Shown: piece by piece, positions 45,432-55,955 of the stretch
Numbering within the stretch: position 1 is the first letter of the stretch
Layout of the letters: every line of letters starts with the position of its first letter
NCBI GenBank assembly: GCA_022605405.1
Contig: JABYQQ010000010.1
Location: 1,302,001 to 1,366,000 of the forward strand
Reading direction: 5' to 3'
DNA: 64,000 bases
Origin: Earliella scabrosa
Taxonomy: Eukaryota; Basidiomycota; Agaricomycetes; Polyporales; Polyporaceae
Position numbers and translations under genes: made by a program
The notes under the pieces: model-generated
Databases searched by the model: none
What the model saw: the letters and a program-made list of their open reading frames with translations, nothing else
What the model was told of the DNA's origin: nothing

Positions 45432-46497
45432 CGCTAGAGCGGTCGTGGTAGGGTGTCAAGTTGAGTTGGGGGGGATGGCCTCGGTGGGAGAGCTAATAAG
45501 CCTTACCAGGGAACACTAGGCGCACCGACGTGAATCTAGACTGACGTCAGCGCATGGCGACCTTTTTAGTCGCGTCCAGCTCTTTCGCTCAGGCACATCC
45601 TATCCATCCCCCATCTCTTCGACCACATGCTTGATGCTTACGCTCACGTTGAAGCTTTCGAGCGCGGGGAGTAGCGGCTGTTGACTTTGACTCCGACTCG
45701 TGCACGGAGCGAGTTGAACTTGGTAGATATGAGGAGCCGGCGAGCCCCGACTCGCTCCAAGTCGCAGCCGTGATCGGGTCTGTGTGTGCTGGTAGCAGTC
45801 AACCAGGCCTGTTATCGATCAGGTAGTGTATAGCGGGAGGGTCAGAGGCGATGAAGACCGACGAAGATGAGGATGAGACACATGCATGGCGGAGAGGAAG
45901 AGACTCAGAGTCAGAGGGCGAAGACGTTTTGGTGCCAAGCCACGAGCTATCGACCCACGTGGCTACCCACCTCCAGGCTTTGCCTGAAATGGCGAACGTG
46001 TCCTCCACGACTTCAAGCTTCAACTGATGGACTCACGAACTCTATGTTGTAGTCTATCTCTGGATCCTCACTCTAACCTCTCCTGCTTATAAGGTGCTCC
46101 CCTTCAAGCTGCAGCTGTCGGCTCAACACTGATGATGAACCTCTGGACGCGTTCCATATTGGAGGCAAGGTCATCACGTCACAGTCGAGCGTCCTCGCCG
46201 CTCACTTGAAGCAGCCTATGTGACTTGAGAGCGATTTACATACGGATTTGTCCATTCACCCTCCATGAACATGTGTTTGACTCAACCCGACGCATTCAGA
46301 ACGAGACCGATCTCGCAATGGCATCCGCCTGTCAGCCTCTGGATGTCTTCCGCGCGAGGTCGAGCTCCCTCCCCTCATTCTACTTCTTCCACCCCCCTTG
46401 TTGTCCTCTGCTTTCTGTGCTGTCTGGTTACAGCTGCTCGCTCTGTCCTCTTGCTTTCTCTTGCTCTCTCTAAGGCCTTCCTGTTTGCGCACTCAAA
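45432..46497. other. Divergent intergenic region, LanC-like / GH71
   Basis: 1.07 kb between two divergent start codons. No gene recognised. A TTATAAG element at about 46087 is too far from the GH71 ATG to call with confidence. Confidence 0.4.
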
Positions 46498-48480
46498 ATG
46501 TTCCTGGCGAACACCAACGGTGACTCCTGGACGCGGGCCGGGAGCAAGGCCACTCTGCTTGCTCTCCTGCTTGCCAATCACCTCCCACACCGCACCCTGG
46601 CCCTCCCGAACCCGGACGAAGGCAATCTGCAGAAAGCCGTGGACGGGCTCGCGACCGCGCTCGGGATCGGTCCGGGAGGCTCCCCTCTCCCGCCTGTCAG
46701 CCTCACCCTGCCGTTGACCGCGAGCGCTACCACAACCCTGCCAACGTCTTCCCGGGTCCCTCAGGCTTCAATCACGACAACAACAGCATCCATAAGTCCG
46801 ACTGGTGGCCTGCCAGTGGGGACGAATGGGACCACACTGACCAATGGGACGAGCACCACAACGCAGACGCGGGCAGCGTTTGCGCACTTCATTGTCGGGA
46901 ACACGTTCAACTACACCGTCGATACGTGGTCGAAAGGTTCGTGCTCCCGACATTGTTCCCCTCATCCAGGCTGGCTGACATCCCCGCAATGTCAGACATC
47001 ACGCTTGCCGCGTCCAAAGGCTTCGATGCATTCGCGCTCAACGTTGGCGCGGATGCCTGGGAGTCGTCCCAGATTGCGAACGCGTATTCGGCCGCGGCGA
47101 AGTACAACTCGAACGCTACGAACAAGGCCGCGCCCTTCAAGCTCTTCTTCTCGTTCGACATGGGCTCCCTCCCCTGCTCGTCGGCAAGCCACGCGACGAC
47201 GTTGCAGAGCTACATCCGCACCTACGCCAACAACACCAGCACATACCAGTACAATGGGAGGATGCTCGTGTCCACATTCGCGGGCGAAGCGTGCACGTTC
47301 GGGAAGCCGAGCCTGAACGAGGCGTGGGTGAGCGCGGTCAAGCCGCCATCGAGTACGAACACAAGCAAGAATGCCACTCTGCCTGCGGTGTGGTTTGTGC
47401 CGTCGTTCTTCGTGGACCCGAAAACGTTCCCGAACCTGACCGTCATTGACGGGGCGTTCCACGTAAGTGCCCGCGCCCGCGTTCGCGTTCCCGTCGATTC
47501 GTGCTGATGCAGGGACGGGACACAGTGGAACTCGGCGTGGCCAATGGGCAACTACAACATCTCCTTCGCGCCCGACCAGTCGTACATATCCAACCTTCAG
47601 AACAAGACGTACATGGGCGCGGTCTCGCCCTGGTTCTTCACGGTGCGTCCCCCTTCCCTTCCGAGTCGTACCTGCTCTTTCGCGGCTGACTAACCGGAAT
47701 ACCCCGGTGTAGCACTACGGCAAGGACACGTTCAACAAGAACTGGATCTACCGTGGCGACGACTGGCTCCTGTCCCAGCGCTGGGAGATGCTCATCCAGA
47801 ACCGCACGTCCGTACAGCTCGCACAGCTCATCTCCTGGAACGACTTTGGCGAGTCCCACTACGTCGGGCCCGTCCTCGGCATGCAGCCCATGTCTGAGGC
47901 GTGGGTGAACGGATTTGACCACCAGGGTGAGTCCTGACAGCGCTCTGTCTGGGGGCACGGCGAGACTCACAAAGGGAACCGTATGAATGACATGTGCCAA
48001 TAGGCTGGCTGGACCTGATCAAGTACTACGTTGCGGCGTACAAGACCGGAACATATCCCTCAATCACTAAGGACCGCGTCTACCTCTGGGCACGGCTCTA
48101 CCCCGCGAACGCGACCGCGCCCGACCCTGTGGGGCGGCCTGCAAACTACCAGTGGGTACGTCGCACTCGGCCGAGTTATGGATCCCCGTCTGCTGCAGAG
48201 CGCTGACCGTCTAATACAGACGCAAGACTACCTCTGGGCCGTTACGCAGCTCACCGCGCCCGCGAACGTCACACTCTCCTGCGGCACCTCCTCGCAGCGG
48301 ACGGTGGTGCCGGCAGGCGTGTCGAAGCTCAAGCTCCCGCTCTCGACGAACTGCGCGGTCAAGGCGGTCGTTGTGAGGGGTTCGAACACGACTGTGAACA
48401 TGGCGCCTGCGGGGTTCAACTACAGCACGCGGCCGACGGCGTACAACTTCAACGCGTTTGTCGCTGCGTCTCCGGCTTGA
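46498..48480 (+). CDS. Glycoside hydrolase family 71 (alpha-1,3-glucanase, mutanase), 549 aa
   Basis: Six exons: 46498..46936, 46996..47462, 47526..47642, 47713..47926, 48004..48155 and 48220..48480. A leucine-rich signal (ATLLALLLANHL) is followed by a Thr/Ser/Pro linker. The GH71 barrel comes next: AHFIVGNTFNYT, GFDAFALNVGADAWES, FKLFFSFDMGSLPC, TFAGEACTFG, WNSAWPM and QLISWNDFGESHYVGP. The acidic residues at FSFDM and WNDFGES fall where the family has its catalytic acids. It hydrolyses alpha-1,3-glucan of fungal walls, either its own or a competitor's. The first intron's GTTCGT donor is weak, but the join restores the family sequence. Confidence 0.93.
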
Positions 48481-48659
48481 GGGCGTTGAGTATATCGGAC
48501 TGACTGCATTTCGAGCGAAGTAGTTACACATGTCCATGTCGGATCCGAGATCACCATCACCTCCTCAAAGAACGAGTCCGTTGTTCTTACCCCACGTCTA
48601 TGCCTCGATCTCAGGCTGTCCCTTCCCCTCGGTGATCGCCCATAGCATCACGGAAACGG

Positions 48660-50522
48660 CTATGGCTTGTCGAGCTCGTCCATGGCTCTTATGGCCTCCA
48701 CCTGGTCGTTGCAATGGCACGCTGCGCACGTGTTGAGAACACAGCGGACCTCCGCATACGGTTTCGCGAGGCTCGTGAGCTTCCCCGCCAGACCCGACGG
48801 TGTGTCAGGGCACACCGCGTCGCCTCGGTCCTCGTCCTCGCCCTCCGAGTCGGCTTTGGGAACATGGAGTGTGAGCGGTTGTATACGCGGCAAGCCCTGC
48901 TCCGCGCGGTGCGATAGGCACTCGGGCACGATCTCGGTGAGCGGGTGTTCAGCAGGACAGTGGCCCTCCACGGGATCAGCGATGCACAGCTCCAACTCCC
49001 TGAGGTTCGGAAGGAGACGAACGTCTGCTCCCACTATAGGGACCGCCCGCGGCGAGAGACCCCAGAGCGCGCGGCTGATCACGACGCTTGCGCCCAGGTG
49101 GAGCGTGTCCACGCGGTCGAGCCCACGAAAGAGCGCAATCCACTCCTCCGCTGCGACCGTGTCCGCGTTCGGCGTGAGGTGTATCTCCAGCTGGACGAGG
49201 TCGGACAGCTTCAGGATGCTGGGCAGCTCGCGCAGGACCTTCGGGACATACGCAGACAGATCGCGCCGGGTCGGGTGGCTCCAGGTGGAGGGGGCTAGGC
49301 ATCCAGTGAGGGTGATGGACCAAGAGGGTGGACCTTCTTGCTCCTCCTCGTCCTCGTCGTGGGTTTCGCCGCCTTCTTGCTCGGGTCCCCGGTCCTGGTC
49401 CTGGTCCTCAACCTCGGGGTCCGCATAACCTTCAATCACGATCCGTGCGTCTGTTTCCATCACGATGTGGTCAACCATGCTCGCAGAATCATCTTTGTCG
49501 GTGTCCGAGTCTGACTCGGTATCCTCAGAGTCCGCATCTTCGCACTTGGACGCATCCACTTCGGCCGAGTGATACTTGACCGACGTCGGGTAGACGCTGA
49601 GTCTCAGACAGTTCGTGATGGCTAGCACAGGCAAAGTTTCGGCGCGGTCGGAGGGGAGCATGCGGGAGAGGACATCCGGCTCAGACTCCGAGTCCGCGAA
49701 CTTGCATGCCTCTTCCGTATCGATCTCCGCCGTCAAGTGGAACCGTGCGACAATCGGGATCGCGATGTAGCTGAGTACGGTGCGAATCACCGCGGGCGTG
49801 CCCATCACCCTAAGCAAATACAACTTGTCCATGCGCCGCACCGAGCAGGGAGTAGGCGGCGAGGATTCCATGAACACGGGGTGGTGGATGAAGAGGTTCC
49901 GCGTTGTCCGGAATGCCTGTAGGAAGTCCTCAAACTTGTTGGGAAGGAAGAAGCATTCCCTGACGTCCACGACCCATACTGTGCCATAGTAGACGTTCCA
50001 GCTGTTGAGAACCACCACGCCCTCGAGGAAGATATCGCACAATCGGGGAAAGCATGGCCGCAAATATAGATAAGAGTGGGAGGGGAGCACATTCGGGTCG
50101 AAGGTCTCCGGGACAACGGATGTTACGATGAGGTGCGTGAGCTCGGGAAAGACTTGTTGACCGAGGAGCGTGTTGATCTTAGAGATTTGGGACGGGTTGA
50201 CAGGGCAGAGAGAGAGCACATGGAGCCGGTCGAGGGCAGGTTCCAAGCAATCCAGGACCTCCTCAAAGTTCTCGACGTGGCCGTCGCACTTCAGGTCGAG
50301 TTCCTTGCTTGCCCGTTTGATGCGACGTTGGATGACCGCTTTCGGATGTGTCTTATAGATGTCGACGCAGATCCACAACTCGGGGATCCTGAGAGCCACC
50401 TCCCACCATCGACGACATGCGAGGGCCCAGGTCGGCTTGAGCTTTGGCGCGTAGATGTCTTGCGCGTCGATGTCTTTCACCGCGCGGAAGATCATCTTCA
50501 ACAACTCATCCGAGAGGGACAT
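48660..50522 (-). CDS. F-box-like protein, about 620 aa
   Basis: This is a single-exon frame. The first ATG (50522) begins MSLSDELLKMIFRAVKDID. The F-box-like segment is ELLKMIF, then LACRRWWEVALRIPELWICV. The rest is leucine-rich (LDRLHVLSLC, FPELTHLIV, LPNLRELELCIADPVEG) with a long acidic stretch (DSEDTESDSDTDKDDS, then HDEDEEEQE). It ends in a cysteine pair (CAACHC). Such proteins are expected to recruit targets to SCF ubiquitin ligases. It is not closely similar by eye to the two at 1.6-5.8 kb. Confidence 0.75.
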   Translation of the reverse strand: MSLSDELLKMIFRAVKDIDAQDIYAPKLKPTWALACRRWWEVALRIPELWICVDIYKTHPKAVIQRRIKRASKELDLKCDGHVENFEEVLDCLEPALDRLHVLSLCPVNPSQISKINTLLGQQVFPELTHLIVTSVVPETFDPNVLPSHSYLYLRPCFPRLCDIFLEGVVVLNSWNVYYGTVWVVDVRECFFLPNKFEDFLQAFRTTRNLFIHHPVFMESSPPTPCSVRRMDKLYLLRVMGTPAVIRTVLSYIAIPIVARFHLTAEIDTEEACKFADSESEPDVLSRMLPSDRAETLPVLAITNCLRLSVYPTSVKYHSAEVDASKCEDADSEDTESDSDTDKDDSASMVDHIVMETDARIVIEGYADPEVEDQDQDRGPEQEGGETHDEDEEEQEGPPSWSITLTGCLAPSTWSHPTRRDLSAYVPKVLRELPSILKLSDLVQLEIHLTPNADTVAAEEWIALFRGLDRVDTLHLGASVVISRALWGLSPRAVPIVGADVRLLPNLRELELCIADPVEGHCPAEHPLTEIVPECLSHRAEQGLPRIQPLTLHVPKADSEGEDEDRGDAVCPDTPSGLAGKLTSLAKPYAEVRCVLNTCAACHCNDQVEAIRAMDELDKP

Positions 50523-50731
50523 TGCGAGGGGACGTGTCGCTGTGCCGAACAAAGCTTGCTGTAGCTACAACAAAGAACGTAGATAACACAGAGTGGCTCA
50601 CCTCTTACGTCTTCCATGACCGAATTGTGCAAGCCTGAGTGGGATGGATTGAGACAAAGTCTGTGCGCTGTAGCTTGGGATGTGATGATGTTAGATGTTC
50701 AGTGAGCAGCACTGGACGTCCTTCTGTGGTG

Positions 50732-50738
50732 TTTTATA
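50732..50738 (-). promoter_or_regulatory. Candidate TATA box of the F-box-like gene
   Basis: TATAAAA on the minus strand lies about 210 bp upstream of the ATG at 50522. Distance is large unless the 5' UTR is long. Confidence 0.35.
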
Positions 50739-51515
50739 CCTCTACAGTGAGATGAGGGCGCAGTTGGTGCCACACAGAGAAGAAGCGGACGGCACTTCGG
50801 GGTGGCACAGCGCTAGCGAGGAACAAAGGATGTGATGTTCAACGGCGCGTCATCAAGACATCCGCATCAAACCCATGCACGCGGCACCTCTCGCAGATCC
50901 CACGGGGTTGCAAGAGGACGTGCCGCGCCGTCTCCATGGATGCGAAGGCGACAAGGTGGTCGAGGAGCTAGTAGATGCTTGAGGCGCCGGGTGGGGGAGG
51001 AGACGCGTGCGAACAGCTGGACTGAAGACTTCTTCAGAGCTGACGGGTGATTCTCTCTGTCTTGAATGTTCTACAGGCAGGGAAGGCGTAGCTCGTAAAG
51101 AGCATTTGGGTTTTGCAGTTGTGGTAGTACCAGGTCAAGGGAAGAGGCGCCCATACGCGCTGGCTGCTTGTGCAATGTTGCCTAAATCGGTTGATTGGGT
51201 CACCGACCTTGGGCACCACGTTGTCGGTAACACATACACAGACAGAGATAAACAGGTGATAGCATTGCAGGATCAAAAACATCTGCCGACGGGGTCGCAT
51301 AACAGAGTACAAGTAACACCATTACAAGGTACACGCGTAGGATATAAGGAAGAGAGCAGCAGCACGACGAGACGAATACAAGGCACGGTTAAGCGACCAG
51401 CGCACGCCGCACAATGTGCCGACGATGATGAGATAGCGTAGGATGTTGGTGTGTGTGAGAGAAGGATCGGCGAGGTGCGGGGAAGCCGCACTCAATCTGG
51501 GTCACTAATAACGCA

Positions 51516-51555
51516 GGAATGTAGGAGCGTAGGAGTGTAGGGGTGTAGGAGTGTA
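51516..51555 (+). repeat. 8-bp tandem repeat, five units of GGAGTGTA type
   Basis: Five consecutive octamers, each within two mismatches of GGAGTGTA, end in a poly-G-rich variant. It lies about 75 bp beyond the stop codon side of the zinc-finger gene, probably in or near its 3' UTR. Confidence 0.75.
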
Positions 51556-51630
51556 GGGGGCGATGGGAGACGGTGACGGGAAAGAGAATAACAACGGAGA
51601 GCTAGACAGAAAACATCGTCGCCCCACTCA

Positions 51631-52913
51631 TCAGGCACCATAGAATTGCTGGTTCGCATTCATGGCGCCGTCAGCCATCCACGAGTCATCGCCGTAGTAG
51701 TCGGCTCCCGGCTGTGGAATTGAGGACCCGCCGGCCCTGGGCGGGGACACGTAGGGCGGAACCCTGCCCAATGCAGCAGCGAGGAACCTCTGCTGCTCGT
51801 ACGAGTACTGCATGGCGGGCGGAGGGAAGGCCGTGCCAGGGAGGATCAATGGGTTGGTGTTGATCGCCCCGCGGTAGTATGGGTGGAACCGAACCGGGCG
51901 TCCATACGTAGACGTCCTGTTGAACGAGTATCCAGCGGGCGCCGAGCTCGACATCGACTGTTGCATGCCTGCGGCGTAGGTGTCGAGGACCTGGGAGGAG
52001 GCAAAGTCCAGACGCATGTCGGGGACCTGAACGGAGTCGAACTGCGAGAAATAGCTACGTTGGTCCACAGAGCTGGCGGACCCTGTGAACTTGGAAGCCT
52101 CGTAGAAGTCCCTGTACTGTGGCTGGGACTGGGCAGGGAGGGACGTTAGGCCCATGGAAGGGACGTCGAAGTCTTCTTGCTCGGCCATCGTCTGCGTCGA
52201 CGACCCACGAGTCGAGGAGGAGACATCTTGATCAGACTCCTCACCGTCTGAAGGAAAGTCGTCAGGGGAAGAGGAGACCGAGCCGTTCCGCGACCGCTTT
52301 GCCATAACCACCCGCTGCACCATAACCATCCGCTTTCCCTTCCTGACGACCGGGGTAGGGACCAATGCCAGCTCGGCAGGCGACCCAGCCTCCCACCCAT
52401 GGTTGGTCTTGCGGTGCCGGCACAGCGCGCTCTTGCTGCGATATTCTTTGTCGCATTCGGTGACGACACCCTTCTGGTCGACGAAGAACTGCGGACATTT
52501 GTACGTCGGCCCGTCCTCGCTGTATGATACGAGGAGGAATTCATGAGCCTGATGAAGCGAGGAGCCTGGAGGACGGCGTTCTGACTTACTGGATGGCAGT
52601 GATGTGAAGATTTAAGGCGGCCTTCTGCGCAGTCGCATGCTCACAGCCTTCGTACGGGCACTTGTAAGGTCTGCGGTACGAAGCAAGGTCAGGCAGGAGC
52701 ATGAGATGAAGAGCCGGAACTATTCGTACTTTATGCGTTCATGAACATCGTTACGGTGACGGTCGAGGTCACCGACCAGAGTGTGAGTGCATCCCCAGGG
52801 ACAAGGGATCTGAAGAGCGGGGCAGACCATCGTTCAATGATGACCGAATCCAAGGAGAACTGGTCACGCACCTGAGGCTTGCAACTCTTCCGCCCGGGCT
52901 TGGCTCGTGGCAT
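51631..52913 (-). CDS. C2H2 zinc-finger protein, 363 aa
   Basis: Exons are 52872..52913, 52730..52809, 52590..52670 and 51631..52519. The start is MPRAKPGRKSCKPQ. Three tandem fingers follow, each near an exon boundary: CPWGCTHTLVGDLDRHRNDVH, CPYEGC...LNLHITAIH, and CPQFFVDQKGVVTEC...LCRHRKTNH. A basic segment (RKGKRMVMVQRVVMAKRSRN) and a Ser/Asp-rich, then Tyr/Pro-rich tail suggest a DNA-binding transcription factor with a disordered regulatory region. The target is unknown. Frames fit exactly at all three junctions. Confidence 0.85.
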
Positions 52914-53818
52914 CGTGGTTCAAGAGTGGGTTGAATAGGGAGGAGGGAGGATGTCAATGTCGAGAAGCAGAAGCAGAAGAGGTATACCACGGGCAGGATG
53001 TGGATAACTAGCACAGGGACGGCGGTGGAGGAGGAGAGCGACCGGGGGGGATGAGGAGAGGGTTCTGGGAAAGCCGGATGATGGTCCGTTCATCCCCACA
53101 ATGCCCCCGCTTTATAGACCGGCTCCCAAGGGCTCAAAGCCCTCGATTGCCTGGCGGATTGCCTTGGACGCGGTCGGATTGCTTTTCTCCATGTTTAGGA
53201 AGTGTTCCAAGCACATACAAACAAGCTCAGCCCGTGGTCGATCGCGAGTGGCTCCCGTGCTTTCGTATGTTTGGGGCTGGCTTGTTGGCCACGATCAAAG
53301 CGTCGGAGGGCGTACGTGTGCAATTGTTTGGTCCGCGCGTGGCTTTTACCGCGTTCTGGGCTCGGCGCGACGGTGGCTTCGTCGCGGACTCCGAGTTCTC
53401 GGTCGACCTGGGGACGCTGCTGCATTGTGCTTCCCGAAGATCTGCGTTGAGTTAACCTTTCGATTAGCTTTCAAGCTTCGCACGCGAACCCATGACACTA
53501 GCACCGCGCAGTCCTGTCGATCCGGGGTATCGCGTCCGACGACCGAGTCTTCGCCTGCTTAGGCCCGTGGCAACGATATGGAGTTCATCCGAGCCACCGC
53601 GTCGGCACTGGTACGTCACGACTACTCACGCGCCGTATTGGTTGGGAACACTACCAGTTATTGCAAGATGAGCATTCGTAAATGATAAATCCAGCATGGA
53701 TACATGGTGCGTTTCTACTTCTACCTAACAGAACAGTCAATCGAATGCGCTTCTACGGGGCTCAGGACCCACTCACCTTCATACATCTAGATCTCTTCCG
53801 CTCTACGCATCCACACCA
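52914..53818. other. Intergenic, 0.9 kb
   Basis: Contains the zinc-finger promoter, with a TATAAA on the minus strand (53111-53116) about 200 bp upstream of its ATG, and the 3' flank of RKI1. No gene recognised. Confidence 0.4.
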
Positions 53819-54966
53819 TCACTCCTTGTCGGGGAGCGGGCTCGCACTCTCGTCGACCCGTTCTATCTTCCCGTCATGCCATTTGATAGTGACACTTCCG
53901 TCCTGGTTTCCAAAGTAGGCCGACTTCGCCATGTGGCAGAAGAGCCCGACCTCGACGACGCCCGTGAGCATCTTGATGCGCGTCAAAAGCTGAATGTAAT
54001 TATCGATCAGCACCAGTGACGCTTCTACAAGGGAGAAGCCAAGGTACCGTGTACGGGTCCTTCATGAGGTCCTCGGGGAAGGGCGCATCAATGATGAAGT
54101 TACCGTTGTCTGACACAACAGGGCCGGCTTTCGCCTTCGCCATGCGAAGGGTGGCCTTCGGCGAGCCAATGAGGTGGAGGTTCTGCAGGATCTTCGTGTA
54201 TGCGAAGGGTACGACCTCTATAGGAACACCCTGCTTCCACTGTTTGCCGTGTGAGCTCAAGCGGGTGCCAGGTTATGTGGAGATTGGAAGCTTTTACGTT
54301 TGTCCCAAGCACGTCGGAGTTCTTGCGGTAGTCCGCGACGAGAACGAAGCTGTTGGTAATTAAGTTTGGGGTCTTGGTCATCCTCGGAGGAAGGGAGGAC
54401 GTACGTGTCCGCAGCTTCTGCGAGTACCTTTTCGCGGAGGTGACAGCCGCCTCCACCCTTGATACAGTTCAGATCATGGTCAACTCTGCAAGAGTGTTCG
54501 TCATTGTTCATGTCATAGGGATACAAGAACACGCACTCATCTGCACCGTCTATTGTTACATCAATCACTGGATACTGGTCGACGTCGCCCAATAGCAGTT
54601 GGGCATTCACGATCAGCTCTTTGGACTGAAAACCTAACATACACACGAGAGTTCAGCGATACGTGACCCATACAGTCGCTGGGTTGCTCACCAGTCGGGA
54701 TGAACACTCGGTCCTTGTTCAGTGCCTCCCCCTGGGCTACTATGCGTTCCACAACGTATGGGACGGTAGAACCTGAGTACGCAGGAGGTGAAGGGGGAAG
54801 TCAGATCGCAGTCCATCTCTCCCTCACCAGAACCGATGCCAATGACCTTCCCGCACGGACTTGAGCGATCGGAAGATAGCCAGATGGAAGGACGTACCTT
54901 GTGTTCGGGGTGGATGTGTCTGTCGACGGCTGTCCAAGCCGCCAGTCGCTTTGCAGCCTCTACCAT
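53819..54966 (-). CDS. RKI1: Ribose-5-phosphate isomerase A, 253 aa
   Basis: Eight exons: 54898..54966, 54828..54846, 54692..54772, 54537..54633, 54405..54485, 54298..54349, 54048..54239 and 53819..53989. The motifs are in order: [18 protein letters not shown] (phosphate loop), [14 protein letters not shown] (catalytic Asp residues), [12 protein letters not shown] (catalytic Glu and Lys region) and the C-terminal [15 protein letters not shown]. It interconverts ribulose- and ribose-5-phosphate in the cytosolic pentose phosphate pathway. The second exon is only 19 nt and encodes VIGIGSG. The first exon may be longer: an alternative acceptor just after the chosen ATG (TATGGTAG) could link to an upstream exon. 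Confidence 0.93.
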
Positions 54967-55021
54967 AGAGGTCGGAGGTACCACTGTCCACACGAGTGAG
55001 ATATCACGCGTTCGCTGCCTA

Positions 55022-55621
55022 TCTTGTGTGCTGAAAGAGCGGACCTTTGGGCTGGACGACAGGGGGAGTGCCCGGGGCGACCGGTACGCTCTGGCCTGCG
55101 AGCGTAGAGCGCAACGGAGAGGGGTAGACACCATCGGTCGGAGTCCTGGCGAGCGGGTTGTGTATCGAGGGCAGTGTGCGGGGCGCGACGGGGCCAGCGA
55201 GCATGAGCGACATCTTGCGAGCGTTGGGAGGTGGGTGAGCGGACTCACGAGAGGTCTGGCGTGAGCAGCGCTGGGGGGATCGGCATCTTAAGCGTTCTCC
55301 TGAATGGAGCTGAGCACTGCGGGTGTGTCGTGTAATGCGCTGCCTGAGCGAGTCGCTGGAGGAGAAAGAGAGACCGGTGCGGACGAACGTGTGCGACGAC
55401 CATGAAATACGCTCCGACTGCGAGTCCATCCCGTCCATCTCGCGACCCGCGCTCCGGCCGTGCTCCGTCCCACCAGCCTGGGACCATCTAGCCGCGGCAG
55501 CGTCAAGCCTACCTTGCTTCTCGCCACCACCGCTCTCGCTCTCAACGGGGCTCTTGCTTGCGACCGTCCAGATCGGAGACTCGGGCGTAGGAACATGAAG
55601 GCCATAAGAGGTACGAGCCAT
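55022..55621 (-). CDS. Unassigned open frame, possibly part of a gene antisense to TFB5
   Basis: The frame runs without a stop from an ATG at 55621 (MARTSYGLHVPTPESP) to a stop at 55019-55021. The first part (WTVASKSPVESESGGG) looks protein-like; the rest is Ser/Arg/Pro-rich. Near the middle another frame reads MPIPPALLTPDLS up to a GTGAGT donor, so the true structure may be spliced. Its start overlaps the first coding exon of TFB5 on the other strand. No family recognised; it could also be chance or 5' sequence of RKI1. Confidence 0.3.
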
Positions 55622-55955
55622 CCGGAACACCTCCCAGGCGATCCTGACGCCTGCCCTCTTCGTAGGAGTGCTTCTCACCTGGTTAGTGAGCTGAGATCTC
55701 CTGTCTATTTCCGACCATGGACGGCCTTACAAGCACCGCAGCGACTCGGCGGTCAAGCAAATCCTGCTGACGATGAACGAGAAGCAGAGCTTCATAATCG
55801 AGGACTTGGACGACTTCCATGTCGTGATTAAGGCGGACGAGGAGTACCGGGTGAGGCGGGAACTGGAGGCGGAGGTGCGTGTATGCGTGTTACGGCTTTG
55901 GGCACATCCTGACAAAAGTCCTTAGCTTGAGAAGAACACGTATAGCCTCGAGTAG
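55595..55955 (+). CDS. TFB5: TFIIH core subunit Tfb5 (GTF2H5/TTDA), 64 aa
   Basis: Four tiny exons: 55595..55610, 55666..55681, 55742..55874 and 55926..55955, with introns of 51-60 nt. The joined product starts MKAIRGVLLTCDSAVKQILL, then NEKQSFIIEDLDDFHVVIKAD, and ends LEKNTYSLE, which matches Tfb5 from end to end. Tfb5 pairs with Tfb2 (p52) and stimulates the XPB ATPase in nucleotide-excision repair and transcription. The first two coding exons are 16 nt each, so the gene is easily missed by automatic prediction. Confidence 0.93.

Larger units (their letters stand above)
50523..51630. other. Intergenic, 1.1 kb
   Basis: Holds the promoter of the F-box-like gene on its left side and the 3' flank of the zinc-finger gene on its right. 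Apart from the 8-bp repeat at 51516 nothing was recognised. Confidence 0.4.
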
